Shown: positions 54,885 to 63,660 of the stretch, one piece after another
Layout: each line of letters begins with the position of its first letter
How positions within the stretch are numbered: the first letter of the stretch is position 1
NCBI RefSeq assembly: GCF_003838195.1
Contig: NZ_RCBY01000003.1
Span: forward strand, 32,421-96,420
DNA length: 64,000 nt
DNA from: Okeania hirsuta
Lineage (GTDB): Bacteria; Cyanobacteriota; Cyanobacteriia; Cyanobacteriales; Microcoleaceae
Reading direction: 5' to 3'
Position numbers and translations under genes: made by a program
The notes under the pieces: model-generated
Told to the model about the DNA's origin: nothing
Seen by the model: only the letters and a program-made list of their open reading frames with translations
Database searches by the model: none

Positions 54885-55649
54885 ATGACAATACAACTTC
54901 CCTTGTCCCAAACTAACTCAGAAATAGTTTATCCAGATAGTGATTGCCAGCCTATGGCAGATAATACAATTCAATTTCGTTGGATTACAATTATTCATTA
55001 CAATTTAGCTTGGTTATTTGCAGATAATGCTGAAGTTTTTGTGGCAGGAGATTTACTTTGGTATCCGGTAGAAGGGAATAATAAATTACGACAAGCGCCA
55101 GATGTAATGGTGGTTTTTGGAGTACCGAAAGGAGACCGAGGTTCTTATCAGCAATGGAAAGAAAATAATATTGCTCCACAAGTAGTATTTGAGATTCTTT
55201 CTCCAGGAAAGACACCTAAAGAAATGGAGTGTAAATTATTATTTTATGACCGCTATGGAGTAGAAGAATATTATGTTTATGACCCGCAAAAAAATAGTTT
55301 AACGGGATGGTTACGTTCAGAACTTTTTCTGGAAATAATTGATGAAATGAATGGTTTTGTTTCTCCTAGATTAGGAATTAAGTTTGAGTTAACAGCAGAA
55401 ACGCTAATTTTGTATCGTCCTGATGAACAAGCATTTACAGATTATATGGAAGTTCAGCAACAATTGGAGGCAACAGAAAACCGTGCTTTAGAAGCAGAAA
55501 ATCGTGCTTTAGAGGCAGAAAGTCGTGCCACTGTTGCTGAAGAAGAACTTCAACAGGAACGCCAAGAGAGGGAAATTGTTCAAGAGCGCGCCAAACGCTT
55601 AGAACAATTATTACGAGAAGCGGGGATAGATCCAGAAAGTAATGGTTGA
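54885..55649 (+). CDS. Uma2-family PD-(D/E)XK nuclease-like protein
   Basis: 254 aa. The DUF820/Uma2 fold is seen in NTIQFRWITIIHYNLAWLFA, VFVAGDLLWYPVEGNN, RQAPDVMVVFGVPKGDRGSY (Asp of the active site), PQVVFEILSPGKTPKEM (E-x-x motif) and FYDRYGVEEYYVYDP. From about residue 190 comes a coiled coil with repeated ATENRALEAENRALEAESRA, ending LLREAGIDPE. These proteins are extremely numerous in large cyanobacterial genomes and are thought to be nucleases of mobile or defence nature. Fragments of two relatives are in this window (9726-9990, 59205-59360). A heptamer array starts at the stop codon. Confidence 0.9.
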   Translation: MTIQLPLSQTNSEIVYPDSDCQPMADNTIQFRWITIIHYNLAWLFADNAEVFVAGDLLWYPVEGNNKLRQAPDVMVVFGVPKGDRGSYQQWKENNIAPQVVFEILSPGKTPKEMECKLLFYDRYGVEEYYVYDPQKNSLTGWLRSELFLEIIDEMNGFVSPRLGIKFELTAETLILYRPDEQAFTDYMEVQQQLEATENRALEAENRALEAESRATVAEEELQQERQEREIVQERAKRLEQLLREAGIDPESNG

Positions 55650-55803
<154 letters not shown>

Positions 55804-55993
55804 ATTCAACAATTAATAATGAATAATTAATAATTAATCATCATTAATTACCTTTTCCTTTCAAGAATAGGATTGACTCAAAGGAAAATTTTTCTTTATT
55901 ATCCCCTTAAAATGGGAGGCTTTAAACCACAATTTTCGGTTAATTTTTTAGAGAAAATAAGCGATCGCTAAATAATTTTTAGGAGTAAATTTT

Positions 55994-58759
55994 ATGAAAA
56001 TTAAAAATTTTCTGAATCTGACTTTTTACAGTATCTTTTGGATCTGGAATGTGACATTTTTAGGAGCTGTATATTTCTGGATTTTGCCAACTATTGGATG
56101 GTCTTTAATTGAAGATACTTTATCTGGCTTAATTCCCAGTCAATTTTTAATTACTTTCATTGGAATAGTAGCAATTCCCACTATTTTTACTATCATTGGT
56201 GGATGGTATTTTCGCAAACAACCTCTGCAATTATTCCGTTTATTTTATGGAGTTGAAGCTCCTTTATTTTTACTCTGTTTATTACGTTTTTTTGTACTGC
56301 GAGAACTTACTCAAGCTAGTACTTTAATTTTAGCCACAATCTTCATTAGCATTATCGCTTTTGCTCTGGAAATGTTATATGGTTATGCTAATCGAAATAA
56401 GTTAGTATCGTGGCTACAAATGTTTGCCCACAGCCTGATGTTATTAACTGGTTTATATGTGGGAGTATTACTACTATTTTATGCCGTGCCAGTATCTGTA
56501 ATGTTAGTACGAGAATTTTTCTCATTTTACTGGCTTCAAGGAATTATTTCTGAGTTAACTTATTCTCCTGGCTATGTATTTACATTGCTCTTATTTTTAT
56601 TTGTCTTGGCTTTAACAACAACTTTATTTGTGTTTATGCCCTCAGCATTAGCCAGTTTATACGTTAATTCTGGACAAAGAATACTCAGAACATTTGCTAA
56701 TCAACATGGTCATCAACGTACATTTCAGGGAATTATTGCGGTCATAACTGCTTGGATGATTCTATTTGTTTCATTTCAACAACAACCCCAAGTTGTAGCT
56801 TTTCAAATGTTAGATTTACCAGTCAGAAATGAAAGCGATCGCCAAGAACTTTTAGCTAATTCTAATTTAATTAAAGATGGATTAGTTAATGCCTATTTAT
56901 CCTCATATCGTTATCTAAGTACGGCTGCCAGAAGTAACCAAATTCGGATCATGTACAGAAGCACATTTGGTTTGCCAGAATCAATTAATCAAACATTACA
57001 AGATTACTTCAATAATCTGATGTCACCCTTCTTATATAAAGGTGACGATAAAGACAAACAAAAAGCAGCCAAACTCTACAGTGATTTTTTCGATACACCG
57101 ATTCAAAAAGCAGAACAAAAAGCAATTATTAATGCTATTCAATCGACAGCAAATCTAGATGAAGTGAAAGCTGGATTATTAAATATTGGGGAACAAAAAG
57201 TCTGGCTGAAAAACCAAGAAATTACAGTAAAAGAAAATAGAGATTGGGCAGATATAGAATTATATGAAATTTATGAAAATCAAACCTTTGAACCTCAAGA
57301 AATTCTCTATTATTTTACCCTCCCAGAAAGTGCAGTTATTACAGGTATTTGGTTAGGCGATACTGACAACCGCGCCCAACGTTTTCCTTTCAAAGTTTCG
57401 CCCCGTGGTGCAGCACAAAAAGTCTATAATTCTCAAGTCCGAAGAGAACGTCCGGTCGATCCTGCTCTCCTAGAAAAAGTCGGGCCTCGGCAATATCGTT
57501 TACGAGCATTTCCAGTACCAGCAAAGTTGTCAGTAAGGGAACGAAAAACTAACCCAGACCGACCAACACAAATGCACTTGTGGTTAACCTATCAAGTAAT
57601 GGCAAAAGATAATAGTTTTGCTTTACCGAAGTTGAGAGAAAAACGTAATATCTATTGGAATAAAAACACCAAACGAATTTACAATACCAAGTCTGTCAGA
57701 GGCGATCGAGAAGCATGGTTGCCATCTAGTCTGACCGCAGTTACTCAAACGACTGCACAACAACATCAGATAAATTTTGCCAATGGATATCAAATTTCTG
57801 CTCAACCTTTAGTAACGCGAGAAAGATTTTTACCAGAAAGTGAACGGTTTGCAGTGGTTGTGGATACTTCCTACAGCATGAGAGCTAAAACCAAAGAACT
57901 AAAACAGAATATTGACTGGTTAGTGGCAAATGGTTTGGGAGACCTGAGTTTCAGTAACGGTGATGCAGACATATATCTGACTAATGTCGGTTTTCCACCA
58001 GAAAGGATAGATGATATTAGTCAGTTTGATGCTGAGAAAGTTACATTTTTCGGTACGCTCCAATATCAGGAAATGCTGGAACAGTTTCTCCAGTTACGAG
58101 GGGATACTCGCTACAATGGATTGATATTGGTGACTGATGAGGGTAGTTATGAACTCTCGGATGATACTCAAGAAATGCCCAACTTATCTACTCCTTTGTG
58201 GATGTTGCATTTGGGAGCGATGCCACCTGCTTATGATGATGCCACATTAAAATTGATGCAAAAAAGTGGGGGTGGTGTGGCGACACAACTTACCGAGGTA
58301 TTCCAACAAGTGACGGCAAAATCAAAATTAGGAAAATCTGTTGTCAGTGTAGCAGATGGATATGCTTGGTTTATGGAGAAAAAATCTGATGAGGAAATAA
58401 TAGAAGATAATTTTGCTCCTCTGGCAGCTCAACAGTTAGTTTTGGGGCTGAGTAAAAAAATGAACTTGGATACTCTCGATGAGTTAGATGCTATTCACCC
58501 GATCGCAAAAACCTATAAAATAGTTACGCCTTATTCTTCAATGATAGTTTTAGTGAATGACGAACAACGGGAAGCACTCAAACGTGCAGAAGCAGCAGCA
58601 GACCGTTTTAACCGTAAAGTTGAGGATGGCAAGGAGGAATTAACCGACCCCAATAACCCATTAGATGCTGCAAATGTACCCGAACCTGGTATGGTATTGG
58701 GAATGGTGGCAATGGGAATAGCGCTATGGATAAGTCAAAGTTCAAAATTCAAAAGTTAA
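55994..58759 (+). CDS. TIGR02921-type VIT/VWA integral membrane protein
   Basis: 921 aa. Residues about 1-285 have six or more membrane helices (FYSIFWIWNVTFLGAVYFWI, LMLLTGLYVGVLLLFYAVPV). About 390-545 form a VIT (vault/inter-alpha-trypsin) domain (VKENRDWADIELYEIYENQT, YYFTLPESAVITGIWLGDTD). About 615-760 form a von Willebrand A domain with the MIDAS motif D624-T-S-Y-S (RFAVVVDTSYSMRAK). The C-terminus VPEPGMVLGMVAMGIALWIS is a PEP-CTERM-like tail. The length and order fit the TIGR02921 'PEP-CTERM family integral membrane protein'. Its role in exosortase-dependent sorting is unknown. The next gene encodes a PEP-CTERM protein. Translation from ATG with AGGAG 12 bp before. Confidence 0.9.
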   Translation: MKIKNFLNLTFYSIFWIWNVTFLGAVYFWILPTIGWSLIEDTLSGLIPSQFLITFIGIVAIPTIFTIIGGWYFRKQPLQLFRLFYGVEAPLFLLCLLRFFVLRELTQASTLILATIFISIIAFALEMLYGYANRNKLVSWLQMFAHSLMLLTGLYVGVLLLFYAVPVSVMLVREFFSFYWLQGIISELTYSPGYVFTLLLFLFVLALTTTLFVFMPSALASLYVNSGQRILRTFANQHGHQRTFQGIIAVITAWMILFVSFQQQPQVVAFQMLDLPVRNESDRQELLANSNLIKDGLVNAYLSSYRYLSTAARSNQIRIMYRSTFGLPESINQTLQDYFNNLMSPFLYKGDDKDKQKAAKLYSDFFDTPIQKAEQKAIINAIQSTANLDEVKAGLLNIGEQKVWLKNQEITVKENRDWADIELYEIYENQTFEPQEILYYFTLPESAVITGIWLGDTDNRAQRFPFKVSPRGAAQKVYNSQVRRERPVDPALLEKVGPRQYRLRAFPVPAKLSVRERKTNPDRPTQMHLWLTYQVMAKDNSFALPKLREKRNIYWNKNTKRIYNTKSVRGDREAWLPSSLTAVTQTTAQQHQINFANGYQISAQPLVTRERFLPESERFAVVVDTSYSMRAKTKELKQNIDWLVANGLGDLSFSNGDADIYLTNVGFPPERIDDISQFDAEKVTFFGTLQYQEMLEQFLQLRGDTRYNGLILVTDEGSYELSDDTQEMPNLSTPLWMLHLGAMPPAYDDATLKLMQKSGGGVATQLTEVFQQVTAKSKLGKSVVSVADGYAWFMEKKSDEEIIEDNFAPLAAQQLVLGLSKKMNLDTLDELDAIHPIAKTYKIVTPYSSMIVLVNDEQREALKRAEAAADRFNRKVEDGKEELTDPNNPLDAANVPEPGMVLGMVAMGIALWISQSSKFKS

Positions 58760-59204
58760 AAGTAGTAGGGTGTGTTTTGCTGGCACAAAGCGCAGCTTTG
58801 CGATAGCAAACAACAGTGTTTGCGGAGCATTCCGCACCGAAAGCGTAACGCAAAAAATTCTGGAATAGGCGGTGCCTTACATTGCATTAACGCACCCGAC
58901 AGGACTGACACACCTTAAATAGTGCATTATAAAATGGGGAGATTCGGAGATGGGGAGATTGAAGTAATTATAGAATAATAAACATATACTATATAACCGG
59001 ATTCTATATGATGGGGCGATAGGGGAATGGGGTGATTACGAAAAAAGCGATCTGCACAGTTTTAACTGCGTCAGTCTACTACTGGACTGTTTTATCTAAA
59101 ATATGCATCAGATTTGTTATTGCGTTTTGCTGGCGCATAACTCCGTTAACGGTTCGCGACATGTTTGCGGAGCATTCCGATAGGAAAAAGCGCAGCTTTG
59201 CCAT
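58760..59204. repeat. Intergenic hairpin cluster
   Basis: AGTAGGGTGTGTTTTGCTGG...CGCATTAACGCACCCGAC is a TAACGCACC-type hairpin enlarged by inserted GTTTGCGGAGCATTCCG words (58814-58838); a second such word is at 59162-59185. GGGGAGATT octamers lie at 58937-58960. An open frame from 59032 exists only because of these repeats. Confidence 0.6.
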
Positions 59205-59360
59205 AGCACAGGAATATGTATTGGTAGACTCAGAATCAACTTTGCTAGAAATTTCTCGTCGAGGAGAGGGGAAAATGTGGCTTTGCAATTATTATGAAGC
59301 GGGGGAGGCGATCGCTTGAGAAAGTTTAGAGTTTGAATGTCCCGTGGAACTTTTGTATGT
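59205..59360 (+). pseudogene. Uma2-family nuclease fragment
   Basis: The frame IAQEYVLVDSESTLLEISRR, EGKMWLCNYYEAGEAIA, a stop, then ESLEFECPVELLY is the region after the active site of an Uma2 (DUF820) protein: YLLVDS..x-V-E-x-x-R-R and the closing SLxFECPVELLY are typical. It has a stop within the frame and no catalytic residues. The rest to 59649 holds AT-rich DNA upstream of the FG-GAP gene, without another gene. Confidence 0.75.
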
Positions 59361-59649
59361 AAGTTTTATGAAGATTTGATGAAGTAGGCAAAATGACATT
59401 GACACCAGAAAGTGGAGCATATACTCTTATAAAAGAGTTTAATAACAAACAAAATAGAAACTCCTCTGTGTGGGTGTTTATGATTAAAACATATGTATGT
59501 AAATTACAGCTTTTTTCATTTCAGTAGACCACAGTAGAGAGGTTCCATGGAAATTTCCTACAGGCCTTTGATTGTGACGATGTAGTTGATAAATATGAAA
59601 AGCGCTGTAACTTACAAACTCATGGCAACAAATAAAGGAAAAATTAGAT

Positions 59650-60960
59650 ATGCACAATCAAAAACAAGCAATTAAGAGCAAAGCCACTAACCTAAACAAA
59701 ATTGGTAAAAGAGCCTCCTGTCAGCTCCTCGCACTTCTTGCTTTGACAGCTCCTGCTAACGCTTTTGATCTGAAACTTACTGCACCTGACGGTTCTGAAA
59801 GAGACTTCTTTGGAGGGTCAGTAGCTCTAAGGGATAACCTCGCCCTGATTGGTGCACCACTAGACGATGACAACGCAAGAAACAGTGGTTCAGCCTACCT
59901 ATTTGATACTACTACTGGCAGTTTGCTCCAGAAATTTACTGCACCTGACGGTTCTGACGGAGACATCTTTGGAAACTCAGTAGCTCTAAGTGATAACCTC
60001 GCCCTGATTGGTGCCCCAGGAGACGATGACAAGGGAACAGACAGTGGTTCAGTATACCTATTTGACACTACTACTGGCAGTTTGCTCCAGAAATTTATCG
60101 CACCTGACGGTTTTTCAGCTGGCGTCTTTGGAGGGTCACTAACTCTAAGGGATAACCTCGCCTTGATTGGTGCCCCAGGAGACCAAGAAAATGGAATATT
60201 AAGTGGTTCAGCCTACCTATTTGACACTAGTACTGGCAGTTTGCTCCAGAAATTTACTGCACCTGACGGTTCTGACGGAGACATCTTTGGATTCTCAGTA
60301 GCTCTAAGTGATAACCTCGCCCTGATTGGTGCACCACTAGACAATGACAAGGGAAGATCCAGTGGTTCAACCTACCTATTTGACACTACTACTGGCAGTT
60401 TGCTCCAGAAATTTACCCCACCTGACGGTTCTGAATTTAACTTCTTTGGAAACTCAGTAGCTCTAAGCGATCGCCTCGCTCTGATTGGTGCATCAGGAGA
60501 CGATGACAAGGGACGCTCCAGTGGTTCAACCTACCTATTTGACACTACTACTGGCAGTTTGCTCCAGAAACTTACCGCACCCGACGGTTCTGAATTTAAC
60601 TTCTTTGGAAACTCAGTAGCTCTAAGTGATCGCCTCGCCCTGATTGGTGCCCCAGGAGACCAAGACAACGGAGAAAACAGTGGTTCAGCATACTTGTTTG
60701 ATATTACTACTGGCAGTTTGCTCCAGAAATTTACCCCACCTGACGGTTCTGACGGAGACTTTTTTGGAGGGCTAATAGCTCTAAGGGATAACCTCGCCCT
60801 GATTGGTGCCCCAGGAGACCAAGACAACGGAGAAAACAGTGGTTCAGCATACTTGTTTACCATCAACCCTCAACCAACACCAGAGCCATCATCGCTCTTA
60901 GGAATAGCAGGAACAGTAGCGATCGCCGCCTTATCCCGAAAGAAGCAGCAGAAAAAATAA
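59650..60960 (+). CDS. FG-GAP-repeat PEP-CTERM surface protein
   Basis: 436 aa. Residues 1-38 are a long signal peptide (ASCQLLALLALTAPANAF). Seven repeats of about 52-55 residues follow, each LTAPDGSxxDFFGGSVALxD, NLALIGAPxDDDxGxxSGSA and YLFDTTTGSLLQKF; this is FG-GAP, a seven-bladed, probably calcium-binding propeller. It ends with TPEPSSLLGIAGTVAIAALS and RKK, a canonical PEP-CTERM sorting signal (PEP motif, span, basic cluster). Expected fate: export and exosortase processing at the outer surface. Repeats are almost identical at the DNA level, so copy number can change. It follows the TIGR02921 gene. Confidence 0.95.
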   Translation: MHNQKQAIKSKATNLNKIGKRASCQLLALLALTAPANAFDLKLTAPDGSERDFFGGSVALRDNLALIGAPLDDDNARNSGSAYLFDTTTGSLLQKFTAPDGSDGDIFGNSVALSDNLALIGAPGDDDKGTDSGSVYLFDTTTGSLLQKFIAPDGFSAGVFGGSLTLRDNLALIGAPGDQENGILSGSAYLFDTSTGSLLQKFTAPDGSDGDIFGFSVALSDNLALIGAPLDNDKGRSSGSTYLFDTTTGSLLQKFTPPDGSEFNFFGNSVALSDRLALIGASGDDDKGRSSGSTYLFDTTTGSLLQKLTAPDGSEFNFFGNSVALSDRLALIGAPGDQDNGENSGSAYLFDITTGSLLQKFTPPDGSDGDFFGGLIALRDNLALIGAPGDQDNGENSGSAYLFTINPQPTPEPSSLLGIAGTVAIAALSRKKQQKK

Positions 60961-60970
60961 CAATAAAAAT

Positions 60971-61066
60971 TTATCATTTTCTTTGTGGGTTTAATACCCC
61001 ACCGTCTACACGGTGTTCAAAATTACTTGGGGGAGCGAATCCCCATGTAATTTTCCTCCTGTCTCC
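60971..61066. repeat. Inverted copy of the 55.7-kb palindromic element
   Basis: TTATCATTTTCTTTGTGGGT, TTAATACCCCACCGTCTACA, CGGTGTTCAAAATTACTTGG and CCCCATGTAATTTTCCTCCT correspond, in reverse complement, to 55709-55803. Directly following are three copies of a 17-base unit TCTCCAGTATAGCTG (61064-61110). The two inverted copies flank the TIGR02921/PEP-CTERM gene pair. Confidence 0.9.
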
Positions 61067-61110
61067 AGTATAGCTGTCTCCAGTATAGCTGTCTCCAGTA
61101 TAGCTGTCTC

Positions 61111-61277
61111 CTTCTTCAACATAGCTAATTTATTAAGCAAAGATCCAGAGTCTGAATTCTTTGCTTGATTTTTTTTGAGAATTCTAGTTATACCATGTCC
61201 GGATAATTAGTGATGAAAACACTTTTTTCCTGATCTCAATTCTCAATTCTCAATTCTCAATTCTCAATTGTCCTCCC
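61111..61277. repeat. Intergenic with CTCAATT heptamers
   Basis: CTCAATT is repeated five times at 61236-61268; TATACCATGTCCGGATAATT at 61193 is a family D left end. No gene. Confidence 0.6.
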
Positions 61278-61546
61278 TAATTAGGGCTTGCTGATTAATT
61301 CTAAAAGTATTTACAGATAAAGGTTTTAGCGTTTTAGCGTTGAAAAAAGTACCAACTTTTTGGTGGAAAAAGCTCATGCATGCTGGTATTTTAGGATGAT
61401 TATGGCAGAAAAATTGAGAGACAATTCTTGCTCCTACCTCCTGGCTCATTCCCATTTCTCCTGTCTCCTGTCTCCCCCTCCTGGGAGGAGGGACGGGTTG
61501 TCTCCTACAAAGAGCAAAAAGACTTTCCATACGCAGACCCTAATTA
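61278..61546. repeat. MITE family C, copy 2
   Basis: TAATTAGGGCTTGCTGATTA at 61278 and GACCCTAATTA at 61536-61546. Interior has the same order as copy 1 (TTGCTCCTACCTCC, CTCCTGT heptamers, AAAAAGACTTT) but the right arm is partly decayed. Confidence 0.75.
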
Positions 61547-61671
61547 TTTATAAACGCACCCTACTGGAGCGACACACTACAAGTTTGGCACTATTTTACC
61601 TGTATCATGGCGCTACAATAATGAACTACGGTATTATGGCTCGATAATATTGAGATTACTTTTAACTTTTA

Positions 61672-61859
61672 ATATCAAATCCGTTTAATTGGACATAAAA
61701 AAAATCTTCAATCGCCATAACTACGTTTATCTTTGTAATTCTTTCTCCTCCTGACTCCTGAGGACTGACTTCCCCTCCTGGGAGGGGTTAGGGCAAGAAA
61801 GGGGTGGGTTGACTCCTCCTAACTTAACCATTCTATGGCTGTTTAACCGGATTTGATAT
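61672..61859. repeat. MITE family D, copy 2 (188 bp)
   Basis: ATATCAAATCCGTTTAATTG at 61672 and TTTAACCGGATTTGATAT at 61842-61859 are inverted ends. The CCTCCTGGGAGGGG hairpin and GACTCCTGAGGACT palindrome inside match the copy at 48904-49079. Confidence 0.88.
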
Positions 61860-61867
61860 AACTTATT

Positions 61868-61944
61868 ATGTTAACTCCAGGACAAATCTTAAAACAACGT
61901 TACCAACTACAAAAACAACTAGACCGTACTATACCAGTATTTGT
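61868..61944 (+). pseudogene. Serine/threonine kinase, N-terminal fragment
   Basis: MLTPGQILKQRYQLQKQLDR followed by TIPVF is the opening of a cyanobacterial Hanks-type kinase (M-L-x-P-G-x-x-L-x-x-R-Y-x-L-x-x-x-L-G-x), where the glycine loop should follow. It is cut by a GTAGGTTGGGTT MITE at 61942. No kinase motif is seen after it. Confidence 0.65.
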
Positions 61945-62047
61945 AGGTTGGGTTGAGGTAACGTAGCTTGCTTCCCGTAAGGGTAACCCAACATAAACGG
62001 AAAACGTAAAGGTGTTGTTGGGTTTCACTGTCGTTCTACCCAACCTA
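61942..62047. repeat. GTAGGTTGGGTT-type MITE inserted in the kinase relic
   Basis: TTGTAGGTTGGGTTGAGGTA (61942) and GTTCTACCCAACCTAC (62031-62046) are inverted. Same family as 10462 and 17477. TAACTGA heptamers follow at 62108-62135; the interval up to 62303 has TTATCAATTATCCATTATCA words and no gene. Confidence 0.8.
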
Positions 62048-62303
62048 CTTTTATCAAGTTCAAAACTTCCCAAACAGCGATCGATCCCCAAGCAAACCAT
62101 CAATGGCAACTGATAACTGATAACTGATAACTGAAATAGCGTTGGCGGAGCCTAGCGGCAGCTATATCGCTCCCCAACCAAACTATCCATTAACCAACCC
62201 AAACCAACAATAATATAAAACCCAGATAATCCCTATACTCAACTCAAGGAAAGACTTTAAACCTTTGGGGGTTAATTATCAATTATCCATTATCAATTAT
62301 CCA

Positions 62304-62462
62304 TTATAAATAGCTATCTGCCCATTCACGGACCCGACTATGGGCTACTGAAACCCCCTGACGACGATAATCCTCAAGAGCTAATTTACTTTGCTGAACC
62401 ATTTCTTCTTCCGTCAAAGAGATAAAATTTAACGTTGAATCTATCTCTCCGTAATCTAGTAA
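62304..62462 (-). pseudogene. Small antitoxin-like ORF, start lost
   Basis: The frame reads DYGEIDSTLNFISLTEEEMV, QQSKLALEDYRRQGVSVAHS and RVREWADSYL. Small proteins with NFIPLTExEMVQQSxxALExYRRxGIxHxxVxEWADSL are frequent in cyanobacteria as unpaired antitoxin-like genes. No start codon precedes DYGE: the frame begins directly after the stop codon of the upstream ORF, in the same frame. An internal ATG at 62402 would give 32 aa (MVQQSKLALEDYRRQ). Possibly a fusion broken by a stop, or coupled translation. Confidence 0.5.
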
Positions 62463-62624
62463 TTATTCTGTTTTTTTATCGGATTCATCTATCAGTAATT
62501 CCTCAAAATATTCTAAATTACCAGATGAATTTACTAGCCATTTTCGGAGCAGATTTTTCACTTGCTCTCCCGATAGTAGGTCCAGGCGTTCTAATATTTT
62601 CTGTCTGAGATTATTTGTTGTCAT
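62463..62624 (-). CDS. Small hypothetical protein, 53 aa
   Basis: MTTNNLRQKILERLDLLSGE and QVKNLLRKWLVNSSGNLEYF. The opening LRQKxxExLDxLSxEQxxxLLxxxxxL resembles short antitoxin-type N-termini next to Rpn and other nuclease genes in cyanobacteria. ATG 62624 is preferred over 62699 because the extra residues (MSWLYISYNFYDLWYT) are not sensible. Divergent from the Rpn-type nuclease gene, 68 bp away. It ends with a stop that lies in frame with the relic downstream. Confidence 0.5.
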   Translation of the reverse strand: MTTNNLRQKILERLDLLSGEQVKNLLRKWLVNSSGNLEYFEELLIDESDKKTE

Positions 62625-62692
62625 AAATATCCAGATTAAATTATCATCTATAGTATACCATAAATCATAGAAATTATAGGAAATATATAACC

Positions 62693-63628
62693 ATGACATT
62701 TATTAGCCCTAAAACCGACTTTGCCTTGAAAAAAATATTTGGTTCTGTTCACAGTCAAAAAATCCTGATTAGCTTTCTCAATGCCATAGTTTATAACAAT
62801 CAAAATGTTATTCAATCTCTAAAAATAATTAACCCCTATAACCCTGGAGTTACTAACACCATAAAAGAGACTTATTTTGATGTCAAAGCACTTTTAGATA
62901 ATGGCTATACCGTTATTATTGAAATGCAAATATTGAACGTGGCAGACTTTAAAAAACGAGTAATTTATAACTTAGCCAAAGCTTATGGAAATCAATTAGA
63001 TCGTAATGTTGGGCAAGGTTATATTATGTTGCAACCTTTTATAGCTTTAACAATCGCGGATTTTGTTTTGTTTGAGGATATTGATAAAATGATTACTAAA
63101 TTCAGATTTAAAGAAGAGAAAGAATCGGTTTATTACGAAGATGAATTAACATTAATGTTTGTAGAATTACCCAAGTTTGAAAAAGAATTTTCAGCCTTAG
63201 AAACCCTCAGTGATAAATGGATATACTTTATTAAATCGGCAGCAAATTTAGAAGTAATACCACAATCATTGGAAGAAGTATCAGAAATAGAAGCAGCATT
63301 AAAGATAGCAAATCGAGCAAACTTAAACAATAAAGAATTAGAGGAAGTAGAGCAACAGGAAAAGTTGATGAGAGATCAACAAGGACAAATTAGTTTCGCG
63401 AGAAACGAAGGACGAGAAGAAGGAATTGGTATTGGAAGGAAACAAGGAATTGGAATTGGAGTAGTGAAACAAATCTTACGTCAAATTCGCCGAAAGTTTG
63501 GAGAAATATCTCCAGAAATTGAGACTCAAATAGAACAATTATCTTTGGAAAAATTAGATATTTTAGGCGAAGAAATTTTTGATTTAGCAACAATAGCAGA
63601 CTTGGAAAACTGGCTAGCTAATAATTGA
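62693..63628 (+). CDS. Rpn-family PD-(D/E)XK nuclease-transposase
   Basis: 311 aa, near full length. MTFISPKTDFALKKIFGS is the standard opening; FDVKALLDNGYTVIIEMQIL carries the D and E-x-Q catalytic residues; KKRVIYNLAKAYGNQLDRNV and YIMLQPFIALTIADFVLF follow, typical of PF12784 (Rpn, recombination-promoting nuclease). The C-terminal half is helical with a Gly-Ile-Gly repeat (EGIGIGRKQGIGIGVVKQIL) and a DLATIADLENWL end. Such proteins cut DNA and promote RecA-independent recombination; variable C-termini set specificity. The gene looks intact. Just beyond it starts the palindrome at 63661. Confidence 0.92.
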   Translation: MTFISPKTDFALKKIFGSVHSQKILISFLNAIVYNNQNVIQSLKIINPYNPGVTNTIKETYFDVKALLDNGYTVIIEMQILNVADFKKRVIYNLAKAYGNQLDRNVGQGYIMLQPFIALTIADFVLFEDIDKMITKFRFKEEKESVYYEDELTLMFVELPKFEKEFSALETLSDKWIYFIKSAANLEVIPQSLEEVSEIEAALKIANRANLNNKELEEVEQQEKLMRDQQGQISFARNEGREEGIGIGRKQGIGIGVVKQILRQIRRKFGEISPEIETQIEQLSLEKLDILGEEIFDLATIADLENWLANN

Positions 63629-63660
63629 TAATTGATAATGGATAATTGATAATGAAAGAG

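Noticed and set aside
59032..59204. Plus-strand ORF start before the Uma2 fragment
   Set aside because: The first 55 codons come from hairpin repeats (GTTTGCGGAGCATTCCG etc.); only the later part resembles Uma2.
60000..60850. Tandem DNA repeats of about 160 bp
   Set aside because: They are the coding repeats of the FG-GAP propeller, not a separate element.
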